Source: Brachionus rotundiformis (Eukaryota > Rotifera > Eurotatoria > Ploima > Brachionidae). From it: a stretch of DNA of 64,000 bases. Below the pieces are notes generated by a model. The model saw only the letters and a program-made list of their open reading frames with translations, was not told the DNA's origin and did not search any database. The stretch's first letter is position 1. Each line of letters begins with the position of its first letter. The position numbers were made by a program, and so were the translations under genes. The stretch lies in contig JAESIW010000020.1 in assembly GCA_016802295.1 (NCBI GenBank), positions 2,835,964-2,899,963 of the forward strand. The letters are read 5' to 3'. Shown here piece after piece: positions 54,201 to 64,000 of the stretch.

Positions 54201-57200
54201 AACTTCTCAGCCAGCAATTAAATTAGATGTCATTGATGAATCAGGAGGTAATTTTTAGCTTAAATTTATATCCTTTTCCATGTCCAAAGCCGTTCTTTCC
54301 AACTTTTTCTAATCTTGGATCTTAAAATATTTAAAGCCAGAGTTGGCCATCGAAAATCGAGTGTAATTGTCCCCAGTGAGCGTAAAGTCAAGCCTAAATT
54401 AGAGACTCACACCGAGTCGATGGCGCCTGTTTTTCTGGAGAAGCCAGAAAATAAGCTCATAATGGAAGGTTCTGCTGATTTTATCGAAGCTGTAGTTGAT
54501 GGTAACCCATTCCCGCAAATAACTTGGTTAAAGGGAAACCGTGAGGTTTTCGAAGGGCCTAAGTTTACCTTCGAATGTGACAAATCCACTGGTATTGTGG
54601 GTCTTTCAATTAAAAAAGCAAAATCTGACGACGAATCTAAATACACTTTGAAAATAAGCAACCCTTCTGGAGAAGAACGAGCAACGTTTTCGGTCTTTGT
54701 CAAATGTAAAAATTTATCTAAAATCTTTATCTAATTATAAATATGAAATAAATTATTGAATATCAGGTGGTAAAGATGATGCTGTTGACTTTAGAAATTT
54801 ATTAAAGCATAGAGAACATGCTAAAAATAAATTGGAAGGCGAGTCTGGAGAAAAAGTCGACCTTAGACATGGTCAGTTTAAGTTTTAGTCGCCTGTTGCA
54901 TGCGTAGCCAACGCAAATAAATAGCTTATAAACGCTTTATATTTTCGCTTTCGCTTTTATATTTCGCTTAAATACGGCTTATTTATTTTATCTAAATCAT
55001 ATAATTGTAAATGACTAATTTTTTTTCTTAATTTAGTCTCTGAGAAGAACGAAGATGAATTTGAGGTAAGTTTTTTTTTTATTAAAATTGAAATTCTGGT
55101 AAAAGAGGACCAATCTATAAATTAAAATTAAACAGAAAGATAATGGCGCTAAATCGTCGAGTAGACGAAATTCACAGATTGAAAATCGTCGTGCATCCAT
55201 GAAACATGTAGAAAAGCCCGAAAATAACCTTAAAGTCCGTAGAGATTCAAACTCGAGGCGCACATCGTTGGCCGAGTTGATTCCGGACTGGCCTGTTCTA
55301 TCAAAAAGCAAGCGAACCATTAAGGTTATACAAATATTAGATATTTAAACTAACAGTGTTTATTTTACACTAACAAACTAACAGTCCTCTTTTCGGTCCA
55401 TATTGAAAAAAAATATTAGATAAATAAATTTTTAAAATTTTTATAGCGACCTATTTTGAAAAAATCGGTCAAATCTCATGTAATTAAAATAGTTTTTTTT
55501 TATATATTTAAATAAAATCATCGCTTAATTTATCCAAAAATTAGCAGATCCATTTTGTTTGGTCAATATTCCACATTTTTTTGGCCATTTCCTTCAAGTG
55601 ATCCTTTATTTCAGCATGATTGATTAACTCTTGCATGATTTTGTATGATTGAAGTAATTGCATTCCGGCTCACGTTTCACCAAAGTAAAGAATGTATTTT
55701 AAAGGAACCGGAAAAGTTTGTTAAAACTTTGGTTGATACTCATGCTTTGGAAGAGGATGGGTCGGTTAGCTTTGAGTGTACATTTTGCAAGCCTGGTGGA
55801 AAATTGAGATGGTACAAGAACAAGCAGGAAATTTTCCATGGTTTCAAATACCATATTGAAACCGAGGGAGCAAATTACAAAATTAAGATAAACAAGCTAA
55901 ATCCTGACGATGAAGGAAAATATGTGTGCAAAGTCAATGAAGTCGAAACATTTGCTTATTTGACTGTCACTCGTAAAAAAATTTAATTAATTGTTTTAAA
56001 TGTTAGCCAATTTATTTATCTATTTTAAGCTGCCAAGCCAAAATATGAATTCTTGAAAAAATTGCCAGCTAAAATGGAAGTTTTCAGAACAAAAAATACT
56101 GTTCTTGAATGCTTTGTCAATCATGACGAATGCGTGCCAAAATGGTACAAAAATGGCAAGTTGATCAAGCCTGATGACAAACGATACAAGCTATCACAAG
56201 AAAAGCTATCAGGTCGATGTACTCTTAGAATAACCAAAAACATTAAGGAAGATGAGGGAGAGTATTCTTGTGCCATTGATGACGACGAGAAAACCAGCTG
56301 CTATTTGTATGTAGAAGAACCAGCCTTTAAGTTTACCAAACGCTTGCCTCAGCAAGTGGAAGCTCAGGAAGGCTTGAATGGTGAACTAGAGTGTGAAATT
56401 GAGGATCCTGACGCTGAATGTGATTGGTACTTTGATGGAAAAGTAAAAGATAAATAAATAAAAAAATCAACTAATAAAAAATTTTGAATTTAAGAAAATT
56501 GATCCTGAAGAGGATGCCGATAAATATGAAGTGATTGTCAATGACACAAAAAGAAAATTGGTAGTCAAAAAAGCAGCCATAAAAGACCGAGGACGCTATG
56601 AATGCAAATGTGGTGTAGTTACCACTGGTACTGAGCTTTTTGTCAGACCAGCATTGAAGCTTGTTAAAGAACTGGCTGATACTGAGGGAATCGAAGAAGA
56701 CACCATAGAATTAGCGGTTGAGGTTACTAAACCTGACCAAAAATGTAGATGGATTAGAAATGGCCGCAACATAAACCCTAACGAAGAGCGTTTTGCTCAT
56801 AGATATATAATCATATCTGAGGGAACTACTCACAAACTAACCATTAAGAACTTGAGTCTTAAAGATGCTGGTGAATTCATTGTGCATGTAGATGAGCTAT
56901 CTAGCAAATGTAATCTTACGGTAAAAGAGTGTGAGAAATTGCCTCGAGTTGACATGAGCTCGATACCTAAAGTTATTAAAGTAAAAGCTGGCAAAGATGC
57001 TGACATTGAAATACCATATATATGTAAGAAATATTTATTTTATTTATTAAAAAGAACATTTTTTTGAAATTTATTTTTAAGCTTTTCCGATACCACTTGC
57101 TTCTTGGAGAAAGAATGGTCAACCACTTGATCCTAAACGAGGCTTGCAAAAGAACGATGACAAAAAAGCAAATTTGAAATTGGACAAAGTGCAAAGAGGA

Positions 57201-60200
57201 GATAGTGGTAAATATGAATTGGTTTTGAAAAACAACAAAGGAGAGGTTGTAATTCCAATTGAATTGGATGTGATTGATAAACCTGCTGCTCCAGAGGGAC
57301 CATTAAAAGTAAGCGATGTGACCAAAGAATCAGTTGTGCTATCATGGAAGCCACCCAAAGACGATGGCGGTGCTCCGATTGATAAATACATTATCGAAAA
57401 AATGGATACTGCTCGAGGCGAATGGACTCCTGCAGAAAGTGTTTCCGGAGTTGTTAACCAAGTTAAAATTCCAAGATTATCTGCCAAAAAGGAATACAAA
57501 TTTAGAGTTCGTGCAGTGAACAAAGAAGGAGAAAGTCCCAATTTGGAAACTGAAAGCGGAACAATTGCTAAAAATCCTTACGATGAACCATCTGCTCCAG
57601 GCTCAATCGAAATCTTGGATTGGGATGCTGTAAGCTAAAAAAAAAATTTATTTAGAAAAAAAATAAATTAATCAAAAAAAAAAGGATCGAATTGAGTTAG
57701 AATGGAAAGCACCTGAAAATGATGGTGGCGCTCCAATTGAAAAATATCTTATAGAAAAACGTGAAAAAGGCTTAAAGACTCCGTGGGTCAAAGCTGCTGA
57801 ATGCAACTTTCCAACAACCAAAACTGCTGTTACCGGATTATCTCAAGGCAAAGAATACGAATTTAGAGTAATGGCTATTAACAAAGCTGGTGCAAGTGAA
57901 CCAAGTGAGGTCAGCAGATCACAAATTGCTAAGCCAAGATTTGGTAAAAAAAAAGATGAAATAAATGAAACAGTATTTTAATATTATTTTGCATTTAAGT
58001 TGCTCCTAGAATTGATAAAATGAGCTTAAAACCAGTAACTGTAAAGGCCGGTCAAACTGTAAATGTTGATGTTAACTTTATTGCTGAGCCTGAGCCGACT
58101 GGTGTATGGTCAGTTGAAGAAAAACAGATTAACAATGATGAAAGAACAACAATTACTTTTGGTTCAAAAACTACTAAACTTGTATTGACCAACTCGAAAA
58201 GATCCGATACTGGAAAATACACCATTAAGCTCACAAATAGCGTTGGCAGTGACAGCGCTTCTATTGAAGTCTGCATTTTGTGTAAGTAAAATTTAAATTT
58301 ATTCTTTTCATATATTTTCTAATTGCTTTAAAAAGCTGCTCCAAGTCGACCAAATGGTCCAATTGAAGTCAAAGATGTTAAAAAGTAGGATGCAAAAATC
58401 TTATTTATTTTTAAACTTATTAATTTAACTATTTAATTAAAATAGGGATAGCGCAACAATTACTTGGAAAAAACCAGATGATGATGGTGGTAAAGAAATT
58501 GGTTCGTATATAATTGAAAAAAGAGATCGTAAGACCGATAAATGGGAGAGAGTTAGTGATTTTGTGCAAGGAACCTCATTCACCATACCAAAACTAAAAG
58601 ATGGACATGAATACGATTTCAGAGTCATAGCTGAAAATCAAAATGGTCAATCTGAACCTTTGGAAACTTTGAATACTACTTTAGCTAAGAATCCATTTGA
58701 CCCACCAGGTCCTCCAGGCAAATTGGAATGCTTGTCTCGTTCATACAACCATATTGAAATAGGCTGGAAAAAACCATCAAATGACGGGGGAGCACCAATA
58801 AAGGGCTATATAATTGAGAGAAAAGAAAAAGGTGGTAAAAAATGGAATAGAATTAACAAAGATTTAAATAAAGATACTTCATTCTATGATGACAAAGTTT
58901 TGTCTGGTAAAGAATATGAGTACAGAGTTTCAGCTGTAAATGAAGGTGGAGAGGGTGAACCAAGCACAACTCCTCTAGTTTTACCAGCTAAACCTGAAAA
59001 AGAAAAGCCTAAGTTTGACAGAAGTAGTTTGTTTGGCCAAGCTAAAGAGTTGCGTATTAAAGCTGGAGAACCGATTGATATAGAATTACCAATGGTTGGT
59101 ACACCAATTCCTGAAGTTTCTTGGTTTAAAGATGGTGCCACTACTCCATTACACAATAACCAAAACGGAGTGTCTTTGAATATTGATGAGAAAATGACCA
59201 AGTTTTACAAACCAAGGGCTCAAAGAAGCGATACAGGAAATTATGAAGTTAAACTTAAAAATTCTGAAGGGGATGATAGTTTGCCAGTGAAAATTGTCGT
59301 TTTGGACAAACCTGGACAATGCGAGGGACCTTTGGAATGCATTGATTCAACTAAATCATCGATCACACTTCAATGGAAACCACCAAAAGATGATGGTGGA
59401 TCTGAACTTTCTGGCTATGTGATTGAAAAATGTGCCGAAGGAAGCGATGTATGGGAAAAATGCCCCGGCATTTATATCCAACCCAAAGCTACCATTAAGC
59501 ACTTAGATGAAGGAAAGTCTTTCAAATTTAGAGTAAGAGCTGAAAATATTCATGGTGAAGGCGAACCATTAGAAACAACGAAACATATTGTTGTCAAACC
59601 ACCATATGATCCACCAAGTCCACCATCTCAACCGGAAATTGCTGATTTTAACTTTAATTTTATTCGATTGAAATGGAAAGCCCCAGAAAAGGACGGTGGA
59701 AATCCAATTAGTGGATATATTGTTGAAATGAAAGAACAAAACTCTAATGAATGGATTCAATGCAACAGTTTCCCAGTAAAATTGCCTGAATATACATGCA
59801 CCAATGTATCCGAAGGAAACACCTATGAATTCAGAGTTAAAGGAGTCAATGATGCCGGAGCAGGAGTTCCATCTAAGTCTTCTAAAGCTCAAAAAGCAGA
59901 AACTCCAATAACACCTGCTGCTCAAATGGATCAGCCAAAAGTAGACAACATCACCAAAGACTCAGTTGCATTATCATGGAAAAAACCTTTAGATGATGGT
60001 GGATCAAAAATAACTGCAATTGTTATTGAGAAGAAAACACCTGATGGTGAATGGGAAGAAGTATTGGAGATTCCACCAAAAGACAATCATGTTGTATTAA
60101 AGGAAGTAAAGGAAAACGAGGAATGCCAATTCAGAGTAAGAGCGAAAAACGCTGCTGGACTCAGCAATCCAAGCAAGCCAACAGATATGATTAAGATACA

Positions 60201-63200
60201 AGATCAACCTCAGAAACCAACTTTTGAGATAACACATATGAAAGACATAGTTGTAAAATCCGGTCAAAATTATGAAATTCATGTACCATTTAAAGCACAT
60301 CCGCTACCAAATGCTGAATGGACAATCAACGATAATGAAATTCAAGTCGAATCTGATAGAGTTGAAATTCAAACATTGGAAAATGTTGCTTCCTTCGTAA
60401 ATCATAAAGCTAAACGTAAGGATGCTGGTTTGTACCGATTAACTCTAAGAAATAGAGAGGGCTTTGGATCAATCACATTGAAAGTTAATGTTTTGGGTAA
60501 CAATAATTTTTTAATTAGATTAATCATTTTATTAAAATTTTCCTATTTAAGATCATCCGGAAAAGCCAACTGGTCCTTTGGAAGTTCTTAACTTAGATGC
60601 AGAATCATGCACTCTTGCATGGAAACCACCAGCAGATGATGGTGGTAACGAAATAATAAACTATATTGTTGAGAAAAAAGAAGTCGGAACTGATAAGTAA
60701 AAAAGAAGATAAATTTTTAAGATAAATATATTCTAACTACTATATTTAGATGGGTTAAAGTGGCACCACATTGCTTGGAGAACAGCTGCCCTGTTAGAGG
60801 TCTAGAAGAAGGCAAAGAATATGAATTTAGAGTAACTGCAGAAAATTTGCATGGTTTATCTGAGCCATTGACTTTGGCTGAGCCAGTAACTGCTAAATGG
60901 CCATTCAGTGAGAACTATTTTCCAAATGAAAAATAAATGCTAATTTTTATTTTTAGATCCACCGGGCGTAACTGGAACTCCATCTTGCATAGATCACACT
61001 GAAAACTCGATAACACTATCTTGGACTAAACCAAGAAGTGACGGAGGAACTCCGGTCACTGGCTATGCTGTAGAAAAAAGAGAAAAAGGAACTGATAAAT
61101 GGCAACCAGTTAGTGAACGAGTTAATGATAATAAGTATACTGTAAAAGGCTTACAAAATGGCAAAGAATACGAGTTTAGAGTAGCTGCAATTAATAAAGC
61201 TGGCACTGGTAAATGGTCAACAACAGATGCTCCAATTGAAGCAAGAGCTCCAGATTGCGGCCCAAAAGCACTTGGTTTCTTAAATGGAAGCAAAGATTTA
61301 ATTGTAAAGGCCGGAGAGACTTTAAAGATTAGTATTCCTTTCAAAGCCTCACCAAGACCCCAAGCTATTTGGTCAAAGGTTGGTGAAGATCTCAAAGAAA
61401 ATGAAAGAACAAAATTCAAAGTCAATCAAGAGGACGCTGAATTAACTACTGAAAGCGCTACATTAAAAGATTCTGGTGTTTATAACTGCACATTGAAAAA
61501 TGATTTTGGTTTTGAAAAGATAACTGTTAAAGTAACTGTTATTGATAAACCAGAAGCTCCAGAAGGTCCTTTGGAAGTATCAGATGTCAAAACTGACAGC
61601 GTTACTTTGTCATGGAAACCACCTAAAGAAAGTGGCGGTATTCCAATTACAAATTATGTAGTTGAGAAATTCGATGTTAAGAAAAACGAATGGCAAAAAG
61701 TTAGTTCATTTTGTAGAGCACCACAATATGAGGTTATTGGTCTGGAAGAAGGTAAACCATATAAATTTAGAGTTTCTGCGGAAAATGAACAAGGCGTATC
61801 CGTACCATTGGAAACTGAAATGACAGTTGTACCAAAAAATCCGTTCTGTAAGAAAATAAATAAAAAAATTGAACAATTTTTACTAGGTTTTTATTTTTAG
61901 CTATACCAGAGGCACCAAAAGATCTTAGACTAGCTAATCAATCGTCAGAAACTGCTGTTCTTTCTTGGGAACCTCCAAGTCAAGACGGAGGAGCTAAGGT
62001 ATCTGGCTATAATATTGAAATGAACGAGTGCGGTTCGGATGATTGGTTCCCGGTCAACGACTCATTGATACGAGGAACATCATTCACTGTTGAAAATTTG
62101 AGACCTGGAGTTGGCTACAATTTCAGAATTAAAGCCAAAAATCAGGTTGGCTGGTCACAACCATCCAAACAGGAACTCACTGTTGTGCTTAAACCAGACT
62201 TTGTCAAACCAGACTCTCCAGGTGCACCATCAGTTGTTAAAGTTGGAAAAAAAACTGCTGAAATAGCATGGTCTGCACCATTAAAAGACGGAGGAAGTAA
62301 AATAAATGGATATATAATTGAAAAAAAACAAGTCGGAAGTGATTATTGGTCACGTGCTCATTCATATCTAGTCGCTGATACCAATTGTGTTGTATCTGAT
62401 CTGATTGATAATGCTGATTATGAGTTTAGAGTGCGAGCTGTAAACAAAGCTGGTGAATCAGAACCAAGTAGCACAACTGGTCGAGTTAAAATTACCGAGT
62501 TTCCAGACGGTACTAGACCGGAATTCATTAAGAAATTAGTTGATGCTGAAGGATCAATAGGAGGAAATGTTTCCTATCGAGTTGAGTTCGAAGGAAAACC
62601 AGCTCCAGAAGTAAAATGGTTCAAAAATGGTATCGAATTGTCTGAAACAAATAGATATCAGATAATTAATGAACAATTCTCTTCTATACTAACCATCAAG
62701 CAATTAGCTGATGGTGAAAATAATCATTTAGTCTCATGTGTTATATCCAATCCTTTGGGCAAAGAGACTTCAGAGGCTTTCATTAAAGTAATAGGTAAGG
62801 AAAAAATAATTTCAAATTGAATTTTTTTTTAACTAAAGTATTTTTTGTTAAAAGCTATTCCCAAGATTGAAAAAGAGCCCGGCGATCAGACTATCGGAAT
62901 TGATGAGACCCTTAAAGTCAAAATCCCGGTTGTCGGCAAAGGACCATTCAGTTTAGCTTTGAAAAAAGATGATGAGGAGATTCGCGTTCCTGAGTCAGGA
63001 GATGGATATAAACTAAGTGAATTAGACGGTACTGTCACATTCACGATCCCATTGACCAAACGCGATGACACCGGTCAATACGAAATAGCTATTTCCAATG
63101 ACTCGGGCACTGTCACCGTGCCATTTAAGGTCAAAATAAAAGCTCCACCAGGAGAGCCTCAAGGACCATTAGAAGTTACTGATATAACCAAGACTAGCTG

Positions 63201-64000
63201 CACTCTATTATGGAAAGCACCATTGGAAGATGGCGGTAATAGAGTGACTCATTATTTGATTGAGAAGAGGGACTGTTCTAAAGGCAAAGACAATTGGTTA
63301 CCTTACACTGATCAATGCAAAGACACATTTATAAATGTTCAAGGACTGAACGAAAATTCTGAATATGAATTTAGAGTGATGGCTGTGAACCAAAATGGTG
63401 CTAGCAAACCTTTGGTAACTAGTCAAAGCTTTGTAATCAAGCTACCATTTGGTGTACCAGATGCTCCTGGTGAACCAGAAGTTAATGAGATCGGAAACGA
63501 TTTTGTAACTTTAACTTGGAGCAAGCCGGCCGATAATGGCGGTGCTATAACTGGCTATTGGGTTGAAAAGAAAGAAAAACAATCAGAAAAATGGATTAAG
63601 TGCAATCTGTCTCCAATTCAAGGCACTTCATGCAACATACCCAATTTAATCGAAGACAAATCATATGAGTTTAGAGTTTTTGCAGAGAACGATGCTGGTC
63701 TTAGTCAACCTTCTATGGGAAGTAAGCTAGTTCACATAAAAGATCCTCATGCTGCCCAGTCACCTGAATTTACTGCCAAAATGAGAGATGTTGATGCTGC
63801 CGAGGGAAAGACAGCCTATTTTGAATGCCAGATAAATGGCACACCGATACCAAGTGTTTCGTTCTATCGAGGAACTAAAGAACTATTCGACAGTAGCAAG
63901 TACAAGATCACTCAAGAAGAAAACAAATACATTTTGGCCATTCATAATGTTGTACTTGATGACGAAGATGAATATAGTGTCAAAGCCAAGAACAAAGGTG
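51257..64000 (+). CDS. unc-22: Twitchin-like (unc-22/titin family) giant muscle protein, N-terminal 24 exons, truncated by window end
   Basis: Exons: 51257-51560, 51623-51641, 51709-52347, 52405-52618, 52676-53094, 53151-53992, 54107-54247, 54337-54705, 54767-54871, 55037-55065, 55136-55324, 55705-55972, 56030-56442, 56495-57023, 57082-57629, 57685-57943, 58000-58281, 58336-58384, 58446-60496, 60552-60696, 60750-60907, 60957-61847, 61901-62794, 62855-64000+. About 3,634 codons are open. Order: 13 I-set Ig domains, interrupted by a KPEEK-rich PEVK-like linker after Ig6, a basic linker after Ig7 and an RRTSLAELIPDWP linker after Ig8. Mixed Fn3/Ig super-repeats follow (14 Fn3, 7 Ig; the last Ig cut). 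Fn3 units carry LSWKPPKDDGGAPI and EYEFRV signatures; Ig units carry DAGKYKVQAKN. An Ig-rich N-terminus before Fn3-Fn3-Ig units is the twitchin layout; the kinase would lie beyond 64 kb. Expected in sarcomere A-bands. The least certain junction is 55324/55705 (GTTATA donor). Confidence 0.92.
53440..53565 (+). other. PEVK-like low-complexity linker in twitchin
   Basis: Inside exon 6, about 40 residues are almost only Glu, Lys, Pro and Ala in repeats such as EEKKPEEKKPAEKK. Similar charged Pro/Glu/Lys segments act as extensible springs in titin-family proteins. Confidence 0.85.
55541..55663 (-). other. Antisense ORF inside a twitchin intron
   Basis: A 40-codon frame with a true ATG runs opposite the 380-bp intron between twitchin exons 11 and 12. 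The peptide (e.g. SYKIMQELINHAEIKDHLK, then MAKKMWNIDQTKWIC) is helical and unlike the Phe/Ile/Lys-rich chance ORFs around it. It may be an exon fragment of an unrelated gene. No splice partners were found. Confidence 0.25.

Noticed and set aside
59569..59925. 118-codon minus-strand ORF
   Set aside because: Antisense to clearly conserved Fn3 domains, with no independent signals.

Overview
This is a nuclear contig from a small-genome animal. It is strongly AT-rich with very short GT-AG introns, mostly 43-60 bp. The genes are clearly metazoan: a twitchin-class giant muscle protein, an RERE/atrophin co-repressor, kinesin-6/MKLP1, IFT25, TRIM-type RING/B-box proteins and nuclear-encoded mitochondrial proteins. 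I infer a compact protostome; base composition and intron size suit a monogonont rotifer such as Brachionus, but nothing in the window proves this. All multi-exon models were assembled by hand from splice signals and reading-frame phase. Wherever a start and a stop are both present, the exon lengths sum to a multiple of three.

Layout. 0.9-8.5 kb (-): RERE/Grunge-like co-repressor (BAH-ELM2-SANT-GATA, polyQ tail), 5 exons. 10.0-11.0 kb (+): unrecognised 296-aa gene. 11.5-14.1 kb (-): RING/B-box/filamin/NHL protein. 15.9-17.4 kb (+): SUCLA2. 17.4-24.2 kb: relics and repeats, namely a second copy of the COX5B 3' end, an assembly gap flanked by a direct repeat, a nicalin pseudogene, a palindromic MITE and a proline-rich/WH2-like fragment. 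The same interval holds a hidden twelve-exon gene (22.1-23.5 kb) built of 24-107 nt exons, which encodes a coiled coil with a C-terminal membrane segment. 24.3-26.5 kb: COX5B (-) and TSFM (+), head to head. 26.9-29.2 kb (-): a kinesin-6 (KIF23/MKLP1) whose nucleotide-binding motifs are degenerate. 29.5-30.4 kb (+): serine palmitoyltransferase small subunit, then IFT25. 31.0-31.9 kb: Tc1/mariner relic and scrambled exon fragments. 32.5-35.0 kb (-): unrecognised protein of about 820 aa. 36.0-36.7 kb (-): protein with an MGNCCC dual-acylation-type N-terminus. 36.7-45.4 kb: long gene-poor stretch. 45.4-48.4 kb: tRNA-Glu, a six-exon calmodulin-like gene, a tRNA-Gly pseudogene, tRNA-Gly and tRNA-Asp. 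50.65-64 kb (+): promoter and first 24 exons of a twitchin-like gene that runs off the window.

Functional threads. SUCLA2, COX5B and TSFM are all mitochondrial (TCA cycle, complex IV, mitochondrial translation), and COX5B and TSFM may share a bidirectional promoter. Twitchin is a sarcomeric protein. RERE is a chromatin co-repressor and MKLP1 a cytokinesis protein. The two most unusual items are the phase-1 micro-exon coiled-coil gene, with 100-bp tandem exon+intron duplication, and the apparently nucleotide-binding-defective MKLP1 motor.
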